Source: Massilia sp. R2A-15
Lineage (GTDB): Bacteria; Pseudomonadota; Gammaproteobacteria; Burkholderiales; Burkholderiaceae_D
Assembly (NCBI RefSeq): GCF_030704305.1
Contig: NZ_CP131935.1
Coordinates: forward strand, 248,001-312,000
Length of the DNA stretch: 64,000 nt
Reading direction: 5' to 3'
Every line of letters begins with the position of its first letter. Position 1 is the first letter of the stretch. The notes below the pieces were generated by a model. It saw only the letters and a program-made list of their open reading frames with translations. It was not told where the DNA came from and made no database searches. Below, piece after piece: positions 46,257 through 54,574 of the stretch. The translations under genes and the position numbers were made by a program.

Positions 46257-47111
46257 TTATCCTAATGCATAGTCTAACGCGACTCCAGCAAAAAGGGCCG
46301 CACCCAACCAATTGTTGTGGCGGAAGGCGGCGAAACAGCGCATCCGGTCGCGGCCGCGAATCAGGGTGTAGTGGTACAGGGCGATGGCCGCGGCCACGGC
46401 GACGCCGGCGACGAACCACCAGCGCAGGCCGAGCAGCCAGCCGCAGGCCAGGTCGATCGCCAGCGCGGCGCCGTAGCACAGCATGACGGCGGCGACGTCG
46501 AAGCGGCCGAAGGTGATGGCCGAGGTTCGGATGCCGATCTTCAGGTCGTCGTCGCGGTCGACCATGGCGTATTCGGTGTCGTAGGCGACGGCCCAGAACA
46601 CGTTGGCCACCAGCAGCGACCAGGCCACGGCCGGCACCTGGTTCTGCACCGCGGCGAAGGCCATCGGAATGCCGAAGCCGAAGGCAATGCCGAGGTAGGC
46701 CTGCGGGATTGCGAAGAAGCGCTTGAAGTAGGGATAGCTGCCGGCGATGATGACGGCGGCGACCGACAGTTGCTTGGTCAGCGCGTTCAGCGGCAGGATC
46801 AGCAGGAAGGAGATCACGGCCAGCGCGGCAGCGATCGCGAGTGCTTCCCACGGCGCGATCTTGCCGCTGGTGAGCGGGCGTTCGGCGGTGCGCTTGACGT
46901 GCTTGTCGAAGTCGCGGTCGGCGTAATCGTTGATGGCGCAGCCGGCCGAGCGCATCAGGGCGGTGCCGACGGTGAAGATCAGCAGCAGCCTGATGTCGGG
47001 GAGGCCGTCCGAGGCCAGCCACAGCGCGATCAGCGTGGGCCACAGCAGCAGCAGGATGCCGATCGGCTTGTCGGCGCGGATCAGTTTGAAGTACAGGGCC
47101 AGCTTGGTCAT
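46257..47111 (-). CDS. ubiA: 4-hydroxybenzoate octaprenyltransferase
   Basis: It attaches the polyprenyl tail in ubiquinone synthesis. The 284-residue integral membrane protein has about eight helices and both prenyltransferase motifs: [16 protein letters not shown], the first Asp-rich motif, and [16 protein letters not shown], the second. The start gives [20 protein letters not shown]. It is on the same strand as oxyR. The pair is usually adjacent in betaproteobacteria but is split here by a HEPN/MNT module. Confidence 0.94.
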   Translation of the reverse strand: MTKLALYFKLIRADKPIGILLLLWPTLIALWLASDGLPDIRLLLIFTVGTALMRSAGCAINDYADRDFDKHVKRTAERPLTSGKIAPWEALAIAAALAVISFLLILPLNALTKQLSVAAVIIAGSYPYFKRFFAIPQAYLGIAFGFGIPMAFAAVQNQVPAVAWSLLVANVFWAVAYDTEYAMVDRDDDLKIGIRTSAITFGRFDVAAVMLCYGAALAIDLACGWLLGLRWWFVAGVAVAAAIALYHYTLIRGRDRMRCFAAFRHNNWLGAALFAGVALDYALG

Positions 47112-47178
47112 TGGTACGGATGAGAATGGGCGATGGCCCGAATTCTACCGGGTTTGCAAGTTGGCATGCCTACAGAAA

Positions 47179-47207
47179 ATGGGGTCAGGTCCGCCGGACC
47201 TGACCCC
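47179..47207. repeat. Family-1 repeat, perfectly symmetric, overlapping a coding end
   Basis: ATGGGGTCAGGTCC, GCC, GGACCTGACCCC; the second perfect palindrome in the window. It supplies the last codons and the TGA stop of the nucleotidyltransferase gene. Confidence 0.92.
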
Positions 47208-47517
47208 GGGGTTGTACACGCTCGTAGAAAATCACGCCATCCCGTTCGATCTGATGGCGCAATGCTGGATGATCGAGCGCCGAGAAGATGGAAAGATCGA
47301 TCATCCACGGCAGCAGCAGATCGTCTAGTTCATCCATCAGGCGCAGCAAGGTTCGGTGCGTGAGCTGTTCGCCCTGAAGCGTCAGGTCGATGTCGGAACT
47401 GTTCTTGAAGGTGCCGCGCGCGCGCGACCCGTACAGCTTCGCCTGTTCGACTTCCGGATGACGCGCCAACGCCAATCGGATTTTTTCAATCGCAGCGTCT
47501 GGCAATCCGAAGTCCAT
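47185..47517 (-). CDS. MNT-type nucleotidyltransferase (antitoxin of a HEPN/MNT pair)
   Basis: A minimal nucleotidyltransferase of about 110 residues. Catalytic motifs are LYGSRARG (31-36 region), SDIDL with D43 and D45 and a third acid, D75, in WMIDLS. ATG 47517 overlaps the HEPN stop (TGATG); a GTG at 47520 is an alternative. Its final seven residues, RGQVRRT, and its stop codon are encoded by a family-1 repeat, so the natural C-terminus has been altered. In characterised pairs MntA inactivates its HEPN partner by adding AMP. Confidence 0.87.
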   Translation of the reverse strand: MDFGLPDAAIEKIRLALARHPEVEQAKLYGSRARGTFKNSSDIDLTLQGEQLTHRTLLRLMDELDDLLLPWMIDLSIFSALDHPALRHQIERDGVIFYERVQPRGQVRRT

Positions 47518-47939
47518 CACTTGTCCTCGCCATTGGCTATCTTCGTCATGGTTTCAGCCAACGCCTGGAAAGCAGGGTAGAAGCGCGTCAGGATATCGGC
47601 GGCGATCCGGTTAGCCAAATCCAGTTGATAGGTATGGGAACTGAGATTGTGATCCTTGATCATGTCCATCCAGGTCTCGCCGTCCGCGATCAGGTCATTC
47701 TTGAAAGCCGTACGGATGGCGTCGCGAGAGCCGATCAGGCCGGAGACCCCTTGTTCCTCCAGAAAATCCTTCAGCATGTTCCACGCGAGTTCGTGCGTGA
47801 ACTCGAAGCCTTGGATCAAACCCTGCTGCTCCAGCTCCGACAGCGGACGTTGTTGCGCCAGGGCGGCCGCTTTGTCCAGGGTCGCCAGTGCGCGTCGATA
47901 GTTGTCGAAGCGCTGCTTCCAACGTGATTCCTGATTCAT
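47517..47939 (-). CDS. HEPN-domain protein, HI0074 (HepT) family, altered active site
   Basis: The 140-residue all-helical protein matches the HI0074 nucleotidyltransferase-substrate-binding family: FEFTHELAWNMLKDFLEEQG, IGSRDAIRTAF and MIKDHNLSSHTYQ. Active HepT RNases use an RX4HXY motif. Here the Arg position is His97, giving H97-N-LSS-H102-T-Y104. The Tyr that is AMPylated in characterised pairs is kept. Start ATG 47939 lies 16 nt after the oxyR stop, and its own stop overlaps the MNT start, so the three genes may be one transcript. Confidence 0.88.
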   Translation of the reverse strand: MNQESRWKQRFDNYRRALATLDKAAALAQQRPLSELEQQGLIQGFEFTHELAWNMLKDFLEEQGVSGLIGSRDAIRTAFKNDLIADGETWMDMIKDHNLSSHTYQLDLANRIAADILTRFYPAFQALAETMTKIANGEDK

Positions 47940-47955
47940 GGTTCGCTCCGAACGA

Positions 47956-48900
47956 TCAAGCGGCGGCCGCTTCAGGCGCCACCATCTCCACGCCCGGCAG
48001 GTCGCACTGCGCCACTGCATCGCAGATCGCGTCGATCGCCGCGCGCCGCGTGAAGCTCTTGCGCCAGACGATCACCACGCGGCGCGACGGCACCGGCGCG
48101 CTGAACGGCACAAAACTGAGCATGCCGTTCCTGTCCTTCATGTCCGGCACCGACGCGCGCGGCAGCACGGTCAGGCCGATGCCGCTGGCGACCATGTGGC
48201 GGATCGTCTCGAGCGACGAGCCTTCGAAAGTGCGCTGCATGCCGTTGCCCGGCGCGGAGAAGCGCGCCATCTCCGGACACACCTCCAGCACCTGGTCGCG
48301 GAAGCAGTGGCCATTGCCCAGCAAGAGCATGGTTTCCGATTTCAGGTCTTCGGCCGCGACGGTCTTGCGGCCGGCCCACGGATGATGCTTCGGCGTGGCG
48401 ACCACGAACGGCTCGTCGTACAGCGTCTGCATCGCCATGCCGTGCTCGGGCAGCGGCAGCGCCATGATGGCCGCGTCGAGCTCGCCCTGGCGCAGCAGTT
48501 CGAGCAGGCGCACGGTGAAATTCTCCTGCAGCACCAGCGGCATCTGCGGCACGTTCTCGATCAGGTTCTTCACCAGCGGCGGCAGCAGGTAGGGGCCGAT
48601 CGTGTAGATCACGCCGAGGCGCAGCGGCCCGGCCAGCGGATCCTTGTTCTGCTTGGCCAGCTCCTTGATCGCCGCGGTCTGCTCGAGCACGCGCTCGGCC
48701 TGGGCGATGATCTGTGCGCCGAGCGGCGTGACCGACACCTCGGCGCCGCCGCGTTCGAACAGCACGACGCCCAACTCGTCTTCGAGCTTCTTGATGGCGA
48801 CGGACAAGGTGGGCTGGGCGACGTAGCACGCCTCGGCGGCATGCCCGAAATGTCTCGCACGCGCGACGGCAACGATATATTTCAGTTCGGTCAGGGTCAT
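47956..48900 (-). CDS. oxyR: Hydrogen-peroxide-sensing LysR regulator OxyR
   Basis: A LysR-type regulator of 314 residues. The N-terminal helix-turn-helix contains YVAQPTLSVAIKKLEDELG. The redox cysteines are at 199 and 208 in GHCFRDQVLEVC, the same numbering and spacing as E. coli OxyR, so disulfide switching by peroxide is well supported. It is transcribed away from the PilU-like gene. A HEPN/MNT pair follows it and then ubiA. Confidence 0.95.
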   Translation of the reverse strand: MTLTELKYIVAVARARHFGHAAEACYVAQPTLSVAIKKLEDELGVVLFERGGAEVSVTPLGAQIIAQAERVLEQTAAIKELAKQNKDPLAGPLRLGVIYTIGPYLLPPLVKNLIENVPQMPLVLQENFTVRLLELLRQGELDAAIMALPLPEHGMAMQTLYDEPFVVATPKHHPWAGRKTVAAEDLKSETMLLLGNGHCFRDQVLEVCPEMARFSAPGNGMQRTFEGSSLETIRHMVASGIGLTVLPRASVPDMKDRNGMLSFVPFSAPVPSRRVVIVWRKSFTRRAAIDAICDAVAQCDLPGVEMVAPEAAAA

Positions 48901-49006
48901 GGTTGGATTGAACCTTCAAGAGGAGAAAGGCGCCAATGACTCCATATTGACAGATAGTTGCTTTTTAGTCAGCAAAGAATTTATATTTTACCGGAAGGCC
49001 AGTCGA

Positions 49007-49012
49007 TATAAT
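49007..49012 (+). promoter_or_regulatory. Candidate -10 element for the second PilU-like gene
   Basis: TATAAT lies 46 nt before ATG 49059 in the oxyR divergent gap. The region around 48984-48992 is AT-rich but has no clear -35. Confidence 0.4.
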
Positions 49013-49058
49013 TGCCCCGAAGGCGGTTTGTTCGCCGCTGCATCCTTGAGAGAACCGC

Positions 49059-50231
49059 ATGTCCACCACTTTTGGGCCCGCCGAAGCGCAGGCGTATATC
49101 CACAAACTGCTCACCGTGATGCATCACCAGGGCGGCTCCGACCTGTTCGTGTCGGCCGATTTCCCGCCGTCGATGAAGCACCAGGGAGCGATGAAGCCGC
49201 TGAGCCAACAGAAGCTGTCGGGCGAAGTCACGCGCGCGCTGGCGCTGTCGCTGATGAACGACAAGCAGAAGGCCGAATTCGAAGCCGAGATGGAGTGCAA
49301 TTTCGCCATCTCGCTGCCCAACGTGTGCCGCTTCCGCGTCAACGTCTTCGTCCAGCAGCAGTGCGTGGCGATGGTGGTGCGCACGATCGCCTCCGAAATC
49401 CCGAACTTCGAGAAGCTCGACCTGCCGGAGGTGCTCAAGGACGTCATCATGACCAAGCGCGGCCTGGTGCTGGTCGTCGGCGGCACCGGCTCGGGCAAGT
49501 CGACCACGCTGGCAGCGATGATCGACTACCGCAACGCCAATTCGGCCGGCCACATCATCACGGTGGAAGACCCGGTCGAATACGTCCACAAGAACAAGGG
49601 CTGCCTGATCACGCACCGCGAAGTCGGCGTGGACACCCACTCGTGGCACAACGCGCTGAAAAACACGCTGCGCCAGGCGCCGGACGTGATCCTGATCGGC
49701 GAGATCCGCGACACCGAAACCATGGAGCACGCGATCGCGTTCGCCGAGACGGGCCACCTGTGCCTTGGCACGCTGCACGCGAATAACTCGAACCAGACCA
49801 TGGACCGGATCATCAACTTCTTCCCGGAAGAGCGGCGCAGCCAACTGCTGATGGACCTGTCGTCGAACCTGCGCGCGATCGTCTCGCAGCGCCTGGTGCG
49901 CACCGAGGACGGCAAGGGCCGCAAGGCGGCGATCGAGATCCTGCTGAACACGGCGACGATCGGCGAGATGATCCTGAAGGGGAACTTCCAGGGCATCAAG
50001 GAGATCATGCACAAGTCGCGCGAGCTGGGCATGTGCACGTTTGACCAGGCGCTGTACGAGCTGTATAACAAAGGCTACATCGGCTACGACGAGGCGATCC
50101 GCAACGCCGACTCGGCCAACGGCCTGCGCCTGCAGATCAAGCTGCGCGGCGACCGCAAGGAGCCGGAAATGGCCGGCAAGACGACGTCGGACGACCTGTC
50201 GATGCTGGTGGAGGACGAGCCGGAGGAGTAA
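49059..50231 (+). CDS. Second PilU-like PilT/PilU family ATPase
   Basis: The 390-residue protein is a close relative of PilU encoded at 41350. It has Walker A GGTGSGKSTT, Asp box TVEDPVEYVH, Walker B LIGEIRDTETMEHAI and His box ETGHLCLGTLHANNSNQ. It lacks PilT's AIRNLIRE. The C-terminal tail is acidic (MLVEDEPEE). It stands alone with no pil genes nearby, next to oxyR and just before a DUF3717 gene. It is probably a paralogous retraction accessory ATPase. Confidence 0.9.
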   Translation: MSTTFGPAEAQAYIHKLLTVMHHQGGSDLFVSADFPPSMKHQGAMKPLSQQKLSGEVTRALALSLMNDKQKAEFEAEMECNFAISLPNVCRFRVNVFVQQQCVAMVVRTIASEIPNFEKLDLPEVLKDVIMTKRGLVLVVGGTGSGKSTTLAAMIDYRNANSAGHIITVEDPVEYVHKNKGCLITHREVGVDTHSWHNALKNTLRQAPDVILIGEIRDTETMEHAIAFAETGHLCLGTLHANNSNQTMDRIINFFPEERRSQLLMDLSSNLRAIVSQRLVRTEDGKGRKAAIEILLNTATIGEMILKGNFQGIKEIMHKSRELGMCTFDQALYELYNKGYIGYDEAIRNADSANGLRLQIKLRGDRKEPEMAGKTTSDDLSMLVEDEPEE

Positions 50232-50474
50232 ATGCGACTGAGCCTGCAGGAGCTGGAGGCGGCGATCAACTGGTGGCGCGAGCGCCAGCCGGCGCGCGGC
50301 AACGAGCATGCGCTGTCGGCCGAGGTGAAGGTGCTGGCGCGGGTGTATGCGCTGATGATTGTCGATCACGTTCATGACGTCGAACTGGACCGGCTCGATG
50401 CGGGCGCAAGGCAGCTGCTGCGTCAGTGGCAGGAAAACAAGATGGGGTCAGGTCCGCAGGACCAGACCCCGTAG
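50232..50474 (+). CDS. DUF3717 protein with repeat-encoded C-terminus
   Basis: The ATG follows the PilU-like stop directly. The product is 80 residues. The first 70 residues match DUF3717 by pattern: LQELEAAINWWRERQPARG, LSAEVKVLARVYALMI and a C-terminal LDAGARQLLRQWQE. The last ten, MGSGPQDQTP, and the stop are read from a family-1 repeat that begins at 50442. The original C-terminus has therefore been replaced or extended. Function is unknown. Confidence 0.78.
   Translation: MRLSLQELEAAINWWRERQPARGNEHALSAEVKVLARVYALMIVDHVHDVELDRLDAGARQLLRQWQENKMGSGPQDQTP
50442..50470 (-). repeat. Family-1 repeat, orientation B, inside a coding end
   Basis: ATGGGGTCAGGTCC, GCA, GGACCAGACCCC. It encodes the last residues of the DUF3717 protein, whose TAG stop begins 2 nt after the repeat. 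It pairs with the A copy 12 nt downstream, the shortest spacing in the window. Confidence 0.92.
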
Positions 50475-50482
50475 CCAACAAA

Positions 50483-50511
50483 GGGGTCTGGTCCTGCGGA
50501 CCTGACCCTAT
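50483..50511 (+). repeat. Family-1 repeat, orientation A
   Basis: GGGGTCTGGTCC, TGC, GGACCTGACCCTAT, one base off consensus. It ends 13 nt before the rfaE2 start codon. Confidence 0.9.
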
Positions 50512-50524
50512 CTTAACAAGACCC

Positions 50525-51004
50525 ATGTCCGATTTCGAATCCAAGATCTGCACCCGAGAACAACTGAAACAGCGCGTCGCCGCCTTGCCCAAGCCGGTGG
50601 TGCTGACCAATGGCGTGTTCGACATCCTGCACCGCGGCCACGTCACCTACCTCGCGCAGGCGCGCGCGCTGGGCGCCTCGCTGGTGGTGGCGGCCAATAC
50701 CGACGCCTCGGTCAAGCGCCTCGGCAAGGGCGACGAACGGCCGCTCAACACCTGCGCCGACCGCATGGCCGTGCTGGCCGCGCTCGAATCGGTCAGCCTG
50801 GTGGTGGACTTCGACGAGGACACCGCGCTCGAAGTGGCGCTTGAAGCGCGGCCGGACATCTACGCCAAGGGCGGCGACTACGATATGACGGCGATCCCCG
50901 AAGGGCAGGCGGTGCTGGCCTACGGCGGCCGGGCGGTGGCGATCGACTTCGAGCACGACCGCTCGACCACCAAACTGCTGACGAAAGTGCGCCAGCAGGC
51001 CTGA
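50525..51004 (+). CDS. rfaE2: D-glycero-beta-D-manno-heptose 1-phosphate adenylyltransferase
   Basis: It makes ADP-heptose for the lipopolysaccharide inner core. The 159-residue protein is the nucleotidyltransferase half only; the kinase half fused to it in E. coli HldE is absent, as in other split RfaE systems. The cytidylyltransferase-fold motif is TNGVFDILHRGHVTYL with the HxGH-type HRGH; KGGDYDM and the C-terminal DRSTTKLLTK are also present. A longer in-frame reading runs into the repeats, so ATG 50525 was chosen. A kinase partner (rfaE1) is not in the window. Confidence 0.92.
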   Translation: MSDFESKICTREQLKQRVAALPKPVVLTNGVFDILHRGHVTYLAQARALGASLVVAANTDASVKRLGKGDERPLNTCADRMAVLAALESVSLVVDFDEDTALEVALEARPDIYAKGGDYDMTAIPEGQAVLAYGGRAVAIDFEHDRSTTKLLTKVRQQA

Positions 51005-51065
51005 ACCCGCGCTTCGGCGGCGTCAGCCGCTGCGCGCCGCTCTCATCGGCGTCCGACCGGCTGCG

Positions 51066-54000
51066 CTAGCCGCCCTTGGCATGGCTGGGTTCGGGGCTAT
51101 CGGCTGGCGTCGCCGGTTCTCCTTGCGTGCTCTCTTTCGGCGTTTGCGCCTCGACCGAGGTTGCCATCGCAGGGGATTTCTCCTTTTCCTTCGCGCCCCA
51201 TTTTTCTTTCAGCGCGTGGGCCCAGGACGGGATCGGCGCGCTGCTGCCGGCGGGCGCCGGCGCGGGCGGCGGTGGCGGTCCGGGTGGCGACAGGTCGAAC
51301 ACCGCCATGCCGATCCGGTATCCCAGCGAGCGATAGCTCTCGAACTGGGTTTCGTCGAACCACTGGTCGGCCGTGCTCTGGTGCGGGAAATCCTTGTTGG
51401 TCTTGCGGTAGTTGAGCACTTCGGCATATTCGTCCGACATCAGCGACGGCTTGATGTACAACAGCGTGCCGTTCTGCGCCCTGGCCGACTTCGGGTCGGT
51501 GCGGTCGTACAGGATCTCGCCAACGACGCAGTGCGCCTGGCTGAATACGGTCTGCGGCTTCGGCAACAGGAGGTTCGCGTCGATGTCGATCTCGATGTGC
51601 AGGTCGGTCGCGCATTTGCGGATCGCGTTACCCAGTCCCTCGAAATTGAGCTGGCCGTCCGCGCTGGCGTCGATCACGACGATCAGCCGGCAGCGCCGCC
51701 GTACCAGTTCGTAAATGCCGAGGTTCTCGAAATGGCCGCCGTCCGACAGATAGACAAACGGCGAGTCGGCGTCGGTCAGGCCGAACAGCTCGTAGAGCAG
51801 GTATTTCATGCCGAATTTCGGCGCCGCGGACGACCACTGCTCGCTGCGCGGATTGGCGAACCAGCGGCCCAGCCGCACATTGAACAGCGTCATCAGGAAC
51901 GACAAGGCGGGCGACGAGTGGTAACCCATGTTGGGGCTGGCCGCCGCGCCGGAAATGGCCATCGCCATGCCCAGTTTGACGCCCGACTCTTCATCGATGG
52001 TAGCCCCGGTCTGCTGGCGATAGCCCCACGTCGGCCGGAAGCAGCCGCGTTCCGCCTCGTGCACCGCCTGCGCGTGACTGGCCGACGACATGCGGGGCAG
52101 CTCGAAGCCGCAAAATCCCGGGGTCATGGCAAACCCGCCGGCTTTCCTGGTCTGCCAGGCCAGCTCCTTGCCCTTGACCAGGTTCAGGGTGGTGTTGATG
52201 ATCTGGTAGGGCCGCTGGATGACGCCCTGGGTGGCGAGCAGGTCGTCCAGGTTGACGTCGTCGTTTTCGTCGAAGCCGGTGAACGGGTTCGGATTGCGGT
52301 CGGGATTGCTGGCGCCGAGATAGGCGCGCACCAGGCGGTTCCGGTACATCATGTAGAGCGAGAATTTGTTGATGTCGACACGCCGGGCCAGGAACAGTCC
52401 GACCACGAGCAGGGCCGCCATCACCTCCGCGGCTTTCCAGGGGGAGATGCGCGCGGCCTCGGTGAAATAGGTGGCGAAGGCCTGCGTCCACTCGGCGTAC
52501 TGCGGCCCGCCCCAGGCGCTGGGCGGCGCCGACGGCAGCATCATGAAATAGACGATGGTGGACACGAAGACCAGGGCGCCGATCGAAAACACCAGCGGCG
52601 CCAGCGCCGCGACCCAATCGAGGTAGGCAGGTGCATCGCGCTTGCGGGTGGTATTGCTGTGCCCAACACCCAGGCCGGCCAGGGTGGTGCCCATCCACGC
52701 GCTGCCGATCAGGGCCTGGACCCAGCCGTCCAGATGAAAGTACGCCCAGCCGAGAAAGGGCGGCGCAAACAGGCTGACCGCGGTCAGGGCGAAGGTCGCC
52801 AGCGCGGCGATCGCGGTCCAGCCGCCTTGCCGGCTCCACCATTCGCGGCTCTTGTCGTTGTACATGCGTCCCACCAGCCCGATCGCGAGGATCATGGCGA
52901 TGCCGAACACGCTGAGCAGGAAGGGGATGCCGAAGCTGACCAGCAGCATTCCCTGCCCATCGTCGTTGAGGGTGGCGCGCGCCGGGCGCCAGTTCGACAG
53001 TTCGGTCACCGACCATGTGAGCGCCAATGCCCCGGCGCCGAGGGCCATGAGGGCGAACAGGAAGTGGCCGAAGCCCTCGCTCACGCCCCGGCGCCAGGGA
53101 ATCGGCGCGCCCGAGTCCGCCCGATTGCGCCATTGCGCAAGCAGCCAGCCCAGGGCCCAGGCGCTGAAGTAAGCCAGCCCGGGCGCGAGCAGCCAGGTCA
53201 GCACGGGATGCACCGTCGTGGGCGGGATCAGGTTCCAGATGTTGACGAAGTTCTCGCTGTATTGCCAAATCGCGACGCTCGACGCGAAGGCCGACGCCAG
53301 CAAGGGCGCGACCACGTAGCGCAGAATCCGCGATTGTTCCTGGCCGTGACGCCATTGTTTGGTCACGGGATCGGGTCCGCTGGAGATGCTCAGGGCGATG
53401 TAGAACACCGCCCACAGCGCGGTAATGGCGCCGAACCCCGCGAACCAGGGGGCGTAGTATTTGCCCGCCTCGGCGGCGAACGCCAGCAGGCGCGGGACGA
53501 TCAGCGCCGCGCCCAGCAGCGAGCCGAGGATCGTCAGGTTCAGGAGGGTATTGCGCAAGTAGGTCGCCAGCATGGCCCACGTGTCGGCGCTGAACAAGCC
53601 GGTGCGCGGCGTCAGGTAGTTGCTGTACTGGCGCAGGAAACGGATTTCGTCGGCTTCCTGCTGGCGCGGTACGGACTGGGTACCGGGGGACAGCGCGGTG
53701 GCCACGGCGCCCAGGTTGCCCGATTGGCCCTTGAGCAATTTGGACAGCCAGCTGCCGATGTAGCCGCCGCCTGAGACGGTGGACAGGTAATCGAAGTGCC
53801 GCAACCGGTCCAGTTCCGCGAGCGCCTGCAATATGCCCAGGTTGAAAGTCGCGCTGCGAATGCCGCCGCCGGAGAAGGCGAGGCCCGCCAGCTGGTCCTG
53901 GTGCGCTTGTTCGATGACCCGTTCCTCGTCCGCGGGGCGGGTGCGAAGCGGCGCCCCCGATGCGTCGTGGACGGTCTCGTGAGCCGGCCTCGGGTGCGTG

Positions 54001-54419
54001 AGACTGTGCCTGGCCCGCACCGTGTCGTCCTGCTCCTGCGCGCGCTGCTCCGCCGACTTGACCGGCGGCGCCTGGACGCCGTCCTCGACCTGATGGCGGC
54101 GCGCGCGCAGTGCGTCCAGTTCGTATTGCCAGACCTCTGCAAAGGTCGATCCGGCGATGTCGCTCAGCCTGGTCCAGGTGGCGGAATCGAGGCTGTCGTC
54201 CTGGCGGGCTTTCGGCATGAATTGCCGCTTGAACGCCTTGATGGCTTCGCCCAGCGCGTTGCCGCCCGGCGTGCAGTTCCTGCCGCACAGGAAGCGGTAG
54301 GCCTCGGAGGCGCGATCGAGCTGCAGCCGGTCGCGGATACTGGACAGCTTGCGGTGGACGTCCCGGAGGCAGTTGTCGCTCAGCGGTGCCGGGAAGGCGG
54401 GTGAGGTGGTGTCGGGCAT
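51066..54419 (-). CDS. Large polytopic patatin-like phospholipase
   Basis: The 1117-residue protein is a patatin with an embedded membrane domain. After a charged N-terminal region (1-175) come the oxyanion motif GGGIR at 184-188 and the nucleophile S216 in STVSGGGYIG. About nine hydrophobic helices follow (about 310-700), such as LTILGSLLGAALIVP and LMALGAGALALTWSV. The catalytic Asp is in SDGGHFENLG near 891. The C-terminus is Pro/Ala-rich. The strict GXSXG is relaxed to TVSGG here. The layout suggests the catalytic Ser and Asp meet across an inserted membrane block. ATG 54419 was chosen. Confidence 0.85.
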   Translation of the reverse strand: MPDTTSPAFPAPLSDNCLRDVHRKLSSIRDRLQLDRASEAYRFLCGRNCTPGGNALGEAIKAFKRQFMPKARQDDSLDSATWTRLSDIAGSTFAEVWQYELDALRARRHQVEDGVQAPPVKSAEQRAQEQDDTVRARHSLTHPRPAHETVHDASGAPLRTRPADEERVIEQAHQDQLAGLAFSGGGIRSATFNLGILQALAELDRLRHFDYLSTVSGGGYIGSWLSKLLKGQSGNLGAVATALSPGTQSVPRQQEADEIRFLRQYSNYLTPRTGLFSADTWAMLATYLRNTLLNLTILGSLLGAALIVPRLLAFAAEAGKYYAPWFAGFGAITALWAVFYIALSISSGPDPVTKQWRHGQEQSRILRYVVAPLLASAFASSVAIWQYSENFVNIWNLIPPTTVHPVLTWLLAPGLAYFSAWALGWLLAQWRNRADSGAPIPWRRGVSEGFGHFLFALMALGAGALALTWSVTELSNWRPARATLNDDGQGMLLVSFGIPFLLSVFGIAMILAIGLVGRMYNDKSREWWSRQGGWTAIAALATFALTAVSLFAPPFLGWAYFHLDGWVQALIGSAWMGTTLAGLGVGHSNTTRKRDAPAYLDWVAALAPLVFSIGALVFVSTIVYFMMLPSAPPSAWGGPQYAEWTQAFATYFTEAARISPWKAAEVMAALLVVGLFLARRVDINKFSLYMMYRNRLVRAYLGASNPDRNPNPFTGFDENDDVNLDDLLATQGVIQRPYQIINTTLNLVKGKELAWQTRKAGGFAMTPGFCGFELPRMSSASHAQAVHEAERGCFRPTWGYRQQTGATIDEESGVKLGMAMAISGAAASPNMGYHSSPALSFLMTLFNVRLGRWFANPRSEQWSSAAPKFGMKYLLYELFGLTDADSPFVYLSDGGHFENLGIYELVRRRCRLIVVIDASADGQLNFEGLGNAIRKCATDLHIEIDIDANLLLPKPQTVFSQAHCVVGEILYDRTDPKSARAQNGTLLYIKPSLMSDEYAEVLNYRKTNKDFPHQSTADQWFDETQFESYRSLGYRIGMAVFDLSPPGPPPPPAPAPAGSSAPIPSWAHALKEKWGAKEKEKSPAMATSVEAQTPKESTQGEPATPADSPEPSHAKGG

Positions 54420-54574
54420 GGTACGTGCTCCTGTCAGGAACGTCCATTGGGGACTACGCCTGGGGCCTGCCCGCAACGGGTGCGTGCGGCCGCAGTCCCA
54501 CACCTCACATTAGCAACTTCGCATTGACCTCGCAACGAAGATTCGGCGTGTGTCCCTGATTGGCCACGACGTGC

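Noticed and set aside
51081..53774. A long open frame (about 897 codons) on the plus strand opposite the patatin gene
   Set aside because: It is antisense to a well-supported coding gene, is rich in Arg, Gln, His and Ala as expected for the complement of high-GC codons, and has no recognisable domain.
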